From an uncultured Pelagibacteraceae bacterium (GTDB lineage: Bacteria > Pseudomonadota > Alphaproteobacteria > Pelagibacterales > Pelagibacteraceae): a stretch of DNA of 55,141 nt. A program made the position numbers and the translations under genes. Under the pieces are notes generated by a model that saw only the letters and a list, made by a program, of their open reading frames with translations, was not told where the DNA came from and ran no database searches. Where the stretch lies: positions 1 to 55,141 of the forward strand of contig CACNVX010000006.1 in assembly GCA_902624045.1 (NCBI GenBank), written 5' to 3'. This document shows, in pieces, positions 43,317 to 50,811 of this stretch; the first letter of the stretch is position 1; every line of letters starts with the position of its first letter.

Positions 43317-44978
43317 ATGAAAGTTGAATTAAGAGACCCAAACAAGATAATGAAATTATCAAGGCTAGGATCTTTTCATCAATCAAAATTATCTTTTTTA
43401 AGAAGTTTTCTTAATGAATTTAAAGAGTGGGAATATAAAAGAGATTTATTTAATTTAAATGAAAATGGTTTTGGAGAAGCTGTTTATTCATATAAAAAAA
43501 ATAAAAGAGTTTATTCTTTGGTTTGTTTTGCAAATGAAATTAAAGATGAAGAAAGATCAGATAGAGTTATTGCTACAAAATGGGATGCAGCTTTTACATT
43601 ACATGATGGAGTTCCTACAAAAAAAGATATTGAAAGATTAAAAAATGAAGTTCCAAAACAAGAAGTTGGTAGACTTTCCTATAAAGAATTAACTTTATCG
43701 AGAGCAAACAAATCAATTAGAATTTATAATCATGTAGTTGAAAGTTTGAGCAAAGGTAAGCAGCCAGATTTAAACTTATTATCAAAAGTAGGCTATTTAT
43801 ATAGGACTACAGCAGTTTATGGATCAGGCAAATTTGGTCTTGCAGATAGATTTAGAATTAAAAATCGTAAAGAAATTAATGGTCCATTCAGATTAGAAAT
43901 GATGCTAGTTTATTTGGTAAGACAATTTACTTTTGATCAAGTTAATCATACCGCTTATCATAAAAATCCAAAAAAAGCTGTCAAGCTAGATGATAATATT
44001 TGTAAAAACTTGGGAATTGGTAATTCTACAGGCCTAGGTATGGCTCCTTTTATAGTTAATCACCCAACCCTACTAAATAATTGGATTTTAAGTAGAGAAA
44101 AGGCACTTAAAGAAATTAGAGAAATAAAAGATGTAAAAAGTCAAGATAGCGATTTATTTATTGATTGTATAAAAAAATCATTAAGAAACATTACAAGCTG
44201 GAATACTGATAGTAAATATCAACAAAAAAAAATTTCTTCCTTATTAAAGGATGTTGAAAAATTCATAAATTTTATAGATAAAGATTTCAATTTCGAAAGC
44301 GAATATCCTTTTAATAAAATATATCAATGGTTAGAGCAAAATACTTGTGAGGAATGTATTGAATACATAGTTTCAATAATGATGGAACCCTATAACAATA
44401 TTGTAAATCCTTTGATAAAAGAAATGAGCTCAGATGAAGAAAAATATTTTAATATTCCAACTTATAGAAAAGTTGAAGAATTGCGGAATATCATTGAAGC
44501 AAAGTATCCTAATATTCTAGATATTAATTTTGAAGAAAAAGAAAATAATAAAAACTTTTGGTTTATTTCAAAAAATAAAGAGGAGCCCAGATTGGCGGAT
44601 CGTTTTGAAGAGCATGGATCAGAATTAGAACAGCCTTTAGCAATTGCGAGAGATATAAAAAAACTTTATGACAAATTATTGGTCTCAAAAAATAGTTTAA
44701 CTATTGCTGAGTTTTTAATATCAAATTCTGAGTTAAGACATGTTGTAAGAAGAGCGTTCATTGTAGAAAAATTTCCTTATTCAGAAATACAAGATAATAC
44801 AATTGGTAAAGATTTAATGCCAATCGATATGCTTAGACTGAAATTGTCTTTTTTTGGAGCATTAAAATTTGATCCACGATCTGACAAATGGTTAAGAATT
44901 TGCATGTTCCAAGGAGCTCCACTTCCAAATGAGCTAAAAAGTTATGATGAGCAGTGGGTATATAAAACTAATATTTAA
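43317..44978 (+). CDS. Uncharacterised 553-residue protein
   Basis: This large soluble protein has no signal peptide, membrane helix or motif I can name. It is rich in Lys, Asn and Ile. Features include V-Y-S-L-V-C-F-A-N-E-I near residue 65, W-D-A-A-F-T-L-H-D-G-V-P-T, a Y-R-T-T-A-V-Y-G-S-G-K-F-G-L-A-D block, G-I-G-N-S-T-G-L-G-M-A-P-F-I and, late, the A-D-R-F-E-E-H-G-S-E-L-E-Q-P segment. The order of conserved-looking Gly-rich motifs suggests a real enzyme. It sits 3 bases past the dipeptidase-like stop and 3 bases before the DUF3726 start, so it belongs to a four-gene operon of unknown role. Confidence 0.7.
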   Translation: MKVELRDPNKIMKLSRLGSFHQSKLSFLRSFLNEFKEWEYKRDLFNLNENGFGEAVYSYKKNKRVYSLVCFANEIKDEERSDRVIATKWDAAFTLHDGVPTKKDIERLKNEVPKQEVGRLSYKELTLSRANKSIRIYNHVVESLSKGKQPDLNLLSKVGYLYRTTAVYGSGKFGLADRFRIKNRKEINGPFRLEMMLVYLVRQFTFDQVNHTAYHKNPKKAVKLDDNICKNLGIGNSTGLGMAPFIVNHPTLLNNWILSREKALKEIREIKDVKSQDSDLFIDCIKKSLRNITSWNTDSKYQQKKISSLLKDVEKFINFIDKDFNFESEYPFNKIYQWLEQNTCEECIEYIVSIMMEPYNNIVNPLIKEMSSDEEKYFNIPTYRKVEELRNIIEAKYPNILDINFEEKENNKNFWFISKNKEEPRLADRFEEHGSELEQPLAIARDIKKLYDKLLVSKNSLTIAEFLISNSELRHVVRRAFIVEKFPYSEIQDNTIGKDLMPIDMLRLKLSFFGALKFDPRSDKWLRICMFQGAPLPNELKSYDEQWVYKTNI

Positions 44979-44980
44979 TA

Positions 44981-45592
44981 ATGAAATCACTGAGTGAAAT
45001 TGAAACTACCGTAAAAAGAGCGTCAAAAGCAGCAGGATATTCTTGGGGAGTTTCTGAGGAAACAGGAAAAAGTATAAGGTTGTTAGAGCTATTTGGTTTA
45101 CCAGGTATTAAGCACCTTAATGAATATTTTAATGAAAAAAATAAAATTAATTTTGAAAATTTAAATTTAATTAGTGAAAATAACCTTTCATCAAACAATC
45201 CTTACTGTCCAATTGCTTTAGGTATTAGTTTCTTAGATCAAATTAATATTTTAGAAAATTTCAATAAAATTGAATTCAGAAATATTGCTTATCCAATAAT
45301 CTTTATTTCCTTCATAAGTCGATCATCAGAAATTATTGGAAAAAAAATTTATGTAAAAATAGATGGAAAAAAAATTTTACTAAATTTAAATGTAAATATT
45401 AGTTCAAATTTTATCGATCAAGAATTTCCAAAAATAGCAGATCAAGTTGAGGTGAATTTACTGGAAAATAAGGATAATTTTACTGATCATGAATGGAATA
45501 ATTTATACAAGTTATCCGAAGATACCTTTGTTGAAGAAAGTGATAGTTTAAAAGAAGGTGCAGCAGGCGCTGGCTTAACTGATAATGATTGA
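44981..45592 (+). CDS. DUF3726 family protein
   Basis: The 203-residue protein has the N-terminal helix S-E-I-E-T-T-V-K-R-A-S-K-A-A-G-Y-S-W-G and E-E-T-G-K-S-I-R-L-L-E-L-F-G-L-P-G, which match the DUF3726 pattern as I recall it, then a beta-rich C-terminal half and an acidic end (F-V-E-E-S-D-S-L-K-E-G-A-A-G-A-G). No function is known. It follows the 553-residue gene by 3 bases and overlaps the start of the 55-residue zinc-peptide gene by 8 bases. Confidence 0.65.
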   Translation: MKSLSEIETTVKRASKAAGYSWGVSEETGKSIRLLELFGLPGIKHLNEYFNEKNKINFENLNLISENNLSSNNPYCPIALGISFLDQINILENFNKIEFRNIAYPIIFISFISRSSEIIGKKIYVKIDGKKILLNLNVNISSNFIDQEFPKIADQVEVNLLENKDNFTDHEWNNLYKLSEDTFVEESDSLKEGAAGAGLTDND

Positions 45593-45752
45593 TGAAACTG
45601 AAAATAAATACTTTAAGGTAGATACTGAAGAATTAAATAATATTTGTGATGAGTGCAAAGAGGAAGATGAGAGTGTTACACAAAATTTAATTCTTACTGG
45701 ATTTAAAATATGTAAATCTTGCAGATTATCTAAAACTATTTTTCCACTTTAA
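45585..45752 (+). CDS. Small zinc-knuckle peptide, 55 residues
   Basis: A short frame starts within the last codons of the DUF3726 gene (8-base overlap). It encodes an acidic peptide with C-D-E-C at residues 21-24 and C-K-S-C at 43-46, a pair of C-x2-C knuckles 18 residues apart, typical of a zinc ribbon. The rest is acidic up to about residue 30 and basic/hydrophobic afterwards. The overlap and shared strand argue for a real, coupled gene and for a fourth member of the operon. It ends in a 4-base tail overlap with the Yip1-like gene. Confidence 0.6.
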   Translation: MIDETENKYFKVDTEELNNICDECKEEDESVTQNLILTGFKICKSCRLSKTIFPL

Positions 45753-46294
45753 CTTATCTGACTTACTGGAAGCATATTCATTCTACTCATCACAAATGAT
45801 ATAGATAAAAATGCAATAATTAAAAATGACAAAAGAACAATTCCAAAAGATTTAAAATTAGACTTTAAGTTTAATATTTGTTTTGTAGAAATTATAAGTC
45901 CTGCAAAAATCCAGAATTGTGTAAGAAAAATTATTGGTATCATTAAATCTGGTGTGACAGCAAAAAATCTTAATAAACCAGGAGCATGTGCAAAACCAAC
46001 TGCTGTTAAAACTTTTTTAAAAGAAACTTTAGTTTGTTTATCAGGAAATAATTTTACTCCAATTACAAAGATAAAAATTGCCCATATAAGCCATGTTACA
46101 ATTGCAGTAAGACCTGACATTGCTACAGCTGTTTTAATAATTGTATTCGCGGCTACTGCTCCGGCGACACCATCTAAGATCATTATAATCCCAGCAAAGT
46201 AGATTGATGCTTCTCCAAAATTTTTATTATCTGAATAAAGAGTTTTATCTAACTTTATTGACTTAAAAATTATATTTAAAAATTCAGCAAACAT
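45749..46294 (-). CDS. Yip1-like multi-pass membrane protein
   Basis: The 181-residue protein has five hydrophobic helices at about residues 25-45, 48-80 (two close helices), 100-140 and 150-172, in a layout like bacterial Yip1-domain proteins. The typical region G-V-K-L-F-P-D-K-Q-T-K-V-S-F-K-K-V-L-T-A-V-G-F-A-H-A-P is present. The function of bacterial members is unknown. Its ATG shares a base with the stop of a 36-residue membrane peptide gene (TAATG), so the two are translationally coupled. Confidence 0.7.
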   Translation of the reverse strand: MFAEFLNIIFKSIKLDKTLYSDNKNFGEASIYFAGIIMILDGVAGAVAANTIIKTAVAMSGLTAIVTWLIWAIFIFVIGVKLFPDKQTKVSFKKVLTAVGFAHAPGLLRFFAVTPDLMIPIIFLTQFWIFAGLIISTKQILNLKSNFKSFGIVLLSFLIIAFLSISFVMSRMNMLPVSQIS

Positions 46295-46404
46295 TAATTT
46301 TTTTTATTTTTATTTTTTTGAGCTTTATATGAAACAATTAATGGAAATATTATTAAAGCAATAGCAATGATAATGCAAACCGCTATTAAAAAACTTTTAG
46401 TCAT
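46294..46404 (-). CDS. 36-residue single-pass membrane peptide upstream of the Yip1-like gene
   Basis: The peptide starts M-T-K-S-F-L-I-A-V, has one hydrophobic helix at about residues 5-25 (I-A-V-C-I-I-I-A-I-A-L-I-I-F-P-L-I-V) and ends with a basic tail (K-A-Q-K-N-K-N-K-K-N). Its stop overlaps the Yip1-like start by one base. The clean hydrophobic core with a positive tail, plus the coupling, support a real small protein, although a leader peptide that only couples translation is possible. Confidence 0.5.
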   Translation of the reverse strand: MTKSFLIAVCIIIAIALIIFPLIVSYKAQKNKNKKN

Positions 46405-46411
46405 TTTATTG

Positions 46412-46437
46412 AAAAGGGGAGCTAAGTTTAGCTCCCC
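46412..46437 (-). terminator. Terminator after the DmdA-like gene
   Basis: GGGGAGCTAA (46416-46425) and TTAGCTCCCC (46428-46437) make a near-perfect stem with a tiny loop, followed on the minus strand by TTTT. It starts 9 bases past the DmdA-like stop. The stem is strong, so it should end the transporter-MetF-DmdA-like transcript. Confidence 0.82.
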
Positions 46438-46446
46438 CATTGAATT

Positions 46447-47805
46447 TTAGCCTTTTACAACTTCTCTAGTGTTAGCATTGAAAGACTCTTTGAATGGAAT
46501 ATCCACGACTACAGCATCCACAGGTTTTCCTGGAGTGTCCGAGTATTTTTCTGGAAGATGAACTTTAAATTTAGTTCCAACTTTACCTTTTGGAAATCCA
46601 TTAGGGTTCAAAGTTCCGTCAAATGGAACATATCCCATAGCAATGTTAGTTTTCTTTTCTGGATGCCACCAAGGTGAAGTAAGAAACCCAATAGGCTCTC
46701 CACCACTTTCAGGTGATACTAACCAAAAGTCAGGTGCATAATCATCAATTGGTTTTCCACCTAATTCCATTCCAACTAATTGGAGTTTGTATGGTTTTTT
46801 TCCAGCTTTAATCTCTTCACCCATTTTTTCTAAAGCAGCTTTACCAACATAATCAGCTTTTTTGTTCCATTCTCCTTTTCCAGACAATGATACCTGGTAA
46901 CCCAAATTGCATTGATAAGGATTATGTTGTTGATCCATATCTTGACCCCAAGAGAGAATCCCTGCTTGAATTCTTCTGTGGTGTGCAGGTGCAATAACCA
47001 TTAAATTATGCTTTTTTCCCGCTTCCAGTACAGCGTTCCACATATCTTCAGCATATAAAGTTGCGTTTCTTAAGTAGATCTCATAACCAGCCTCTCCTGA
47101 AAATCCAGATTGAGAAATCACACAACTTCTGCCCCCAATGTTTGCCTCTGCTAATCCATAAAAAGGCATGTTATCAAAATCAACTTGGTCTCCACAAAGA
47201 TCTTTCATCAGAGCTTTAGATTTTGGACCTTGAATTTGAACTGGACATGCATCTATTTCTTCTATTGTACAGTTAAATCTTCCATCTGCATTTACACCTT
47301 GTAAATACATTCCAATATCTGAGTCTGACAATGAAAACCAAAATTCATCTTTAGAAATTCTCAAAAGAATTGGATCATTTAGAACTCCTCCATAAGCATT
47401 GCACAAGATTACATATCTTGCTCTCATAGGAGAAATTTTTGTTGCGTCTCTAGTAATAACATAATCTGTAAATTTTTCTGCGTCTGGACCTTTAACTCTT
47501 ATTTGTCGTTCAACAGCAACATTCCACATTGTTACATGATTCACAATTGCATCATATTCTACCATCGCTCCGCCATCTTCAGGTTTTACATATCCTCTTG
47601 GATGATAAATTCGATTATATACAGTTGCTCTCCAACAACCTGCCTGCATTGATAAATGCCAATAAGGTGATTTTCTAACTCTTGTAGAAATTAATAATTC
47701 AACTTTAGTTGGCCCACTTTGTCTTAAATTATATGGCACTTCTCTATCTGATTGATCAACAGAAGTTACATGTTTCACTTTAGTATAGTCAACTTCTTTA
47801 GACAT
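46447..47805 (-). CDS. DmdA-like GcvT-family methyltransferase
   Basis: This 452-residue protein has the GcvT/DmdA fold: Y-N-R-I-Y-H-P-R-G-Y near residue 63, the W-N-V-A-V-E-R-Q-I-R-V-K-G-P-D-A block, L-N-D-P-I-L-L-R-I-S-K-D-E-F-W-F-S-L-S-D-S-D, V-Q-I-Q-G-P-K-S-K-A-L and S-G-F-S-G-E-A-G-Y-E-I-Y. These segments look more like DMSP demethylase (DmdA) than like glycine-cleavage T protein. DmdA in SAR11 is shorter (about 370 residues). The protein would move a methyl group to THF, giving 5-methyl-THF. It overlaps a MetF-like gene by 8 bases, and both follow a betaine-type transporter. The methyl donor is unknown. Confidence 0.75.
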   Translation of the reverse strand: MSKEVDYTKVKHVTSVDQSDREVPYNLRQSGPTKVELLISTRVRKSPYWHLSMQAGCWRATVYNRIYHPRGYVKPEDGGAMVEYDAIVNHVTMWNVAVERQIRVKGPDAEKFTDYVITRDATKISPMRARYVILCNAYGGVLNDPILLRISKDEFWFSLSDSDIGMYLQGVNADGRFNCTIEEIDACPVQIQGPKSKALMKDLCGDQVDFDNMPFYGLAEANIGGRSCVISQSGFSGEAGYEIYLRNATLYAEDMWNAVLEAGKKHNLMVIAPAHHRRIQAGILSWGQDMDQQHNPYQCNLGYQVSLSGKGEWNKKADYVGKAALEKMGEEIKAGKKPYKLQLVGMELGGKPIDDYAPDFWLVSPESGGEPIGFLTSPWWHPEKKTNIAMGYVPFDGTLNPNGFPKGKVGTKFKVHLPEKYSDTPGKPVDAVVVDIPFKESFNANTREVVKG

Positions 47806-48526
47806 AACTATTCTCCTTCAACCACTTGTTAGTTTCCTTCAAGCCGCCGAATGTATAAATGTGGAAGTTATCAGTATGCATTTTAACTTTCCCAATTAAA
47901 TCATTAGGGTCTTTAGGTTTCAATAAATCTAACGCCTTAGTAAAATTAGATTTAAGAAAGTTTAAGGAATTTTTTGCCCCTACAATATTAGCAAATTTAA
48001 TTAAGCTAGATATTTTTAATGGCCCAGTAATTCCAACATGTACTGGTACGCTTTGTTTAGAAATAAAATCTATAATAGGCTGAGGATCTAGTAACCATTG
48101 TGTTACAATATAATCAGCATAAGGCTTTTTATCTATCATAGCTTTTTCTAATTCTTTGTCGGATATATCAGGACTCCCCTCTGGATGTCCAGCAATTCCT
48201 ATTTTCATTTTTTCAAAATAACCTGTCTCTAAAAGTTGAAAAGAACTATCAAATTTACCAGCAGGTTCTCTTCCACCTCCAATGATTAAGACTTGTTTAA
48301 CACCCCCATCTTTACATATAGAAATGTAATCTTTAAGTTCTTTTTCATCGTGCATTGATCTAGCAGGAAAGTGAGGAACAGGATTAAATCCTTTTTTTAC
48401 AAGTTCTAAAGCTTTATCAGCAGTTTCTTTATAATCACCCCCAGGCAACATAGTGATATAAATATCATTAACAGCAGGGATTGTATCAACGTCTGTTTTA
48501 GGGCCTATTTCTAAAGAAAAATTCAT
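47798..48526 (-). CDS. MetF-like methylenetetrahydrofolate reductase
   Basis: The 242-residue protein resembles a short MetF: S-L-E-I-G-P-K-T-D at the N-terminus (the usual catalytic Glu region), V-K-Q-V-L-I-I-G-G-G-R-E-P-A-G in place of the classical G-G-D-x-P loop, I-G-I-A-G-H-P-E-G-S-P, Y-I-V-T-Q-W-L-L-D and P-V-H-V-G-I-T-G-P. E. coli MetF is about 296 residues, so this is trimmed. It would interconvert 5-methyl- and 5,10-methylene-THF. Coupled to the DmdA-like methyltransferase, it most simply oxidises the methyl-THF that enzyme makes. Confidence 0.75.
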   Translation of the reverse strand: MNFSLEIGPKTDVDTIPAVNDIYITMLPGGDYKETADKALELVKKGFNPVPHFPARSMHDEKELKDYISICKDGGVKQVLIIGGGREPAGKFDSSFQLLETGYFEKMKIGIAGHPEGSPDISDKELEKAMIDKKPYADYIVTQWLLDPQPIIDFISKQSVPVHVGITGPLKISSLIKFANIVGAKNSLNFLKSNFTKALDLLKPKDPNDLIGKVKMHTDNFHIYTFGGLKETNKWLKENSYV

Positions 48527-48587
48527 TTATCGGATCTTTATTTATTTTGAAAAATGAGTCTAGAAAAATCTATTAAAAAAAAGTCAA

Positions 48588-49472
48588 CTACTTAATCTGA
48601 CCTCTGTGTTTTTGGATCCTTCTACCGTACTCTTGAGTTACCCTATCGAAAACAATTGCCAAAGCAACTATTGCTAAACCATTCATCATTCCAAGAGCAA
48701 GATATTGGTTAGAAACGGCTCTTAATATTGGCACACCAAGTCCCTTAACACCTATCATAGAGGCAATAACCACCATAGCTAGAGCCATCATTATGGTTTG
48801 ATTTACTCCAGCAAAAACAGTCGGTAAAGCAAGAGGAATTTGAACAGATTTTAATTTTTGAGTTGTAGTTGCTCCAAAAGCTTCACTAGCTTCCAAAGTT
48901 TCTTTGTCTACTTCTCTGATCCCTAGATTTGTTAATCTTATAATTGGAGGAACTGCATAGACACAAACAGCTATTAATCCTGGAACTTTGCCAATTCCTA
49001 ACAACATTAATATTGGAATTAAATATACGAAACTTGGTATTGTTTGCATCATATCTAATATAGGAAGAATAGATTTTTCAGCTCTACTTGATCTTGCCAT
49101 TATAATTCCTATTGGTATTCCAATAACTATACAAATTATTGTGCAAACAGTAATAATAGCAACTGTTGCCATACAATCTTCCCACATTCCAAAATAACCA
49201 ATTAATAAAAAAGCGATCGCACTTCCTGTAACTAATTTCCAACTTTTTGAACCCAACCAGGCTAATGCACAAATTACAGAAATAATTATTATCCAAGGAG
49301 TAGATAATAGTAATTTTTCCAATGATACTAAAAAAAATAGTAATGGATCAAAAAATGCCTCTATATTGTCCCCATATTCTCTTGAAAAATTTCTAAAAGC
49401 TAAGTCTATACCTTTTCTTAACTCCATCTGGGATCTTCTTCCCATTTCAGGAAATTCAGTAAAAAATTCCAT
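48588..49472 (-). CDS. Betaine-type ABC transporter permease
   Basis: The 294-residue membrane protein has the ProW/OpuAB pattern, with about six to seven helices. The EAA-loop appears as E-V-D-K-E-T-L-E-A-S-E-A-F-G-A-T-T-T-Q-K. A final helix-rich stretch ends with V-F-D-R-V-T-Q-E-Y-G-R-R-I. It lies after the binding-protein gene on the same strand, with a strong stem-loop between. Single-domain permeases of this class act as dimers with an ATPase, but no ATPase gene is found on either side. Confidence 0.85.
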   Translation of the reverse strand: MEFFTEFPEMGRRSQMELRKGIDLAFRNFSREYGDNIEAFFDPLLFFLVSLEKLLLSTPWIIIISVICALAWLGSKSWKLVTGSAIAFLLIGYFGMWEDCMATVAIITVCTIICIVIGIPIGIIMARSSRAEKSILPILDMMQTIPSFVYLIPILMLLGIGKVPGLIAVCVYAVPPIIRLTNLGIREVDKETLEASEAFGATTTQKLKSVQIPLALPTVFAGVNQTIMMALAMVVIASMIGVKGLGVPILRAVSNQYLALGMMNGLAIVALAIVFDRVTQEYGRRIQKHRGQIK

Positions 49473-49486
49473 ATATATAATTTTTT

Positions 49487-49511
49487 ACGAGCCTATATTA
49501 AATAGGCTCGT
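49487..49511 (-). other. Intercistronic stem-loop between binding-protein and permease genes
   Basis: ACGAGCCTAT and ATAGGCTCGT form a perfect 10-bp stem with a 5-base loop, in the 52-base gap between the binding-protein stop and the permease start. On the minus strand it is followed by A residues, not a T-tract, so it is not a standard terminator. Stem-loops at this spot in binding-protein operons can protect the upstream mRNA and raise the amount of binding protein relative to permease. Confidence 0.65.
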
Positions 49512-49524
49512 AATTTAAAGTTAA

Positions 49525-50544
49525 TTATAAACTTTTTTTGATTTTTTTTGCAGCACTTGAAGACACCCATTTAGTCCAAATATCCTCATGCTTTATTAAA
49601 AACTCAACTGCAGCATCCGAACCTTTTGCCTGGTTATCAGCCATATAAACTAACATTCCATTCATTACTGTACCTGGATAAGTTCTTTTTTCAACATAAC
49701 TAAGAACATCTTTTCCTCCAGTTTTTGCAAAGTTAGCACTTACAATTGAGTTAACTTCAGATTTTGTCCATGCAGTTGGTTTTGGACTCGCACAATCTTG
49801 CTCAGCAAGTGTTATGCAATTATCCCAGTTATCTCTTCCTGCAAATGGAACACCAAAGTCTACTGGTTGTAAATTATATTTTCCAACCATTGATGTAGGA
49901 TTCCAGTAATACCCAAACCATGGCTCACCAGAGTCTGAAGCTTTAGCGATAGAACCATCTAAACCAGCAGCTGAACCTGGATCAATTAATTTCCAACCTT
50001 TTTTTTCCATTTCAAATGCTCTGTAAAGATTAGCATTAGCTAACTGACATCCCCAGCCAGCTGGACATCCCATGAAAGCTCCTTTTGATGGATCTTCTTT
50101 GTCAGGAAATAGATCTGGTCGTTCTAAGATTTGCATTGCAGTCATTCCTTTAAGCTCTGGATGTTTTTTTAAAGCTGCTGGATTTAACCACCAACCTTCT
50201 CCAAGACCTGTAATTGGTGCTTTGTTTGCAATAATTAATCTTTTCTCACTTACCGCTTTTTTTAAAGGAGTATATACTGCATTTGCCCATTGTTCTGGGT
50301 TCATGTCAGGTGTTCCTTTATCATTCATAGACGTGAATGTTGGCATAGTAGCGCCAGGCACTAATTCCACTTCACATCCGTATCCTTCCTCAAGGATGAT
50401 CTTGTCAACGTTTGCCATCAACTCAGCTGACGCCCAGTTTTGCTCGGCAATTACTAATTTTCCACAAGCATTAGCAACATTGCTAAATGCTGTCATTCCA
50501 AACGCTAGAACTGCAGAAAGTAGTATACTATTTAGTTTTTTCAT
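49525..50544 (-). CDS. Betaine-type ABC transporter substrate-binding protein
   Basis: The 339-residue protein starts with a Sec signal peptide (M-K-K-L-N-S-I-L-L-S-A-V-L-A-F-G, probable cleavage after A-N-A near residue 26). The mature domain is of the OpuAC/ProX type: L-V-I-A-E-Q-N-W-A-S-A-E-L-M near the start, G-E-G-W-W-L-N-P-A, and P-W-F-G-Y-Y-W-N-P-T, with aromatic residues suited to a quaternary ammonium or sulfonium ligand. Ligands could include glycine betaine, choline, carnitine or DMSP. A GGAG site lies 6 bases upstream of the start. It is divergent from the Rieske/bhmt operon. Confidence 0.85.
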   Translation of the reverse strand: MKKLNSILLSAVLAFGMTAFSNVANACGKLVIAEQNWASAELMANVDKIILEEGYGCEVELVPGATMPTFTSMNDKGTPDMNPEQWANAVYTPLKKAVSEKRLIIANKAPITGLGEGWWLNPAALKKHPELKGMTAMQILERPDLFPDKEDPSKGAFMGCPAGWGCQLANANLYRAFEMEKKGWKLIDPGSAAGLDGSIAKASDSGEPWFGYYWNPTSMVGKYNLQPVDFGVPFAGRDNWDNCITLAEQDCASPKPTAWTKSEVNSIVSANFAKTGGKDVLSYVEKRTYPGTVMNGMLVYMADNQAKGSDAAVEFLIKHEDIWTKWVSSSAAKKIKKSL

Positions 50545-50566
50545 TATTACTCCGTAAGTTTAATTT

Positions 50567-50596
50567 CTAATATTTAACTAGAACATATGAAGTCAA
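50567..50596 (-). promoter_or_regulatory. Candidate promoter of the binding-protein/permease/MetF/DmdA-like operon
   Basis: On the minus strand TTGACT (50596-50591) and TATTAG (50572-50567) are separated by 18 bases. Transcription would start about 15 bases before the ribosome binding site. Upstream lies a 17-bp palindrome. The -10 hexamer is imperfect, and AT-rich DNA offers chance matches. Confidence 0.42.
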
Positions 50597-50611
50597 ATAT
50601 TGCAAATATCT

Positions 50612-50628
50612 TTCAACTCATAGTTGAA
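50612..50628. promoter_or_regulatory. Palindrome in the divergent betaine-gene spacer, possible operator
   Basis: TTCAACT-CAT-AGTTGAA is a perfect 7-bp inverted repeat with a 3-base centre. It lies 16 bases upstream of the candidate -35 for the minus-strand operon and about 184 bases before the Rieske start, in the 267-base spacer between two divergent operons. It has the size and symmetry of a repressor/activator half-site pair. It could also form a small hairpin in a plus-strand leader. Confidence 0.4.
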
Positions 50629-50800
50629 GCCAAATTGTCTTTAAAAGTCGCTTTTTTAAAGCTAAAGTTTTGAAATGAAATTTTATTCAAATTTCTTTTT
50701 TAAAGAATTTGTATTTTTATTAAATTGTAAAACTGTTTTCCAACAAATTATTATCAAAGAGTCGTAATATTTAACTTTTCTTAATTAATCTCAATATTGA

Positions 50801-50807
50801 AAGGAGG
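50801..50807 (+). promoter_or_regulatory. Strong ribosome binding site deciding the Rieske gene start
   Basis: AAGGAGG lies 4 bases before the ATG at 50812. A longer frame from a TTG at 50797 would put this site inside the coding sequence, so the ATG is the better start. Such a perfect site is rare among the genes of this window and suggests high translation. Confidence 0.75.
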
Positions 50808-50811
50808 TTTA

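Noticed and set aside
50072..50557. 161-residue plus-strand frame covering the binding-protein gene start.
   Set aside because: It is antisense to the signal peptide and mature domain of a clear binding protein.
50640..50811. Possible SAM-II/SAM-V riboswitch before the Rieske-bhmt operon (an AAAGCTAAAG stretch and a nearby strong ribosome binding site).
   Set aside because: SAM-V is known before bhmt in SAR11, but I could not pair the needed pseudoknot strands here. A covariance search with the SAM-II and SAM-V models would decide.
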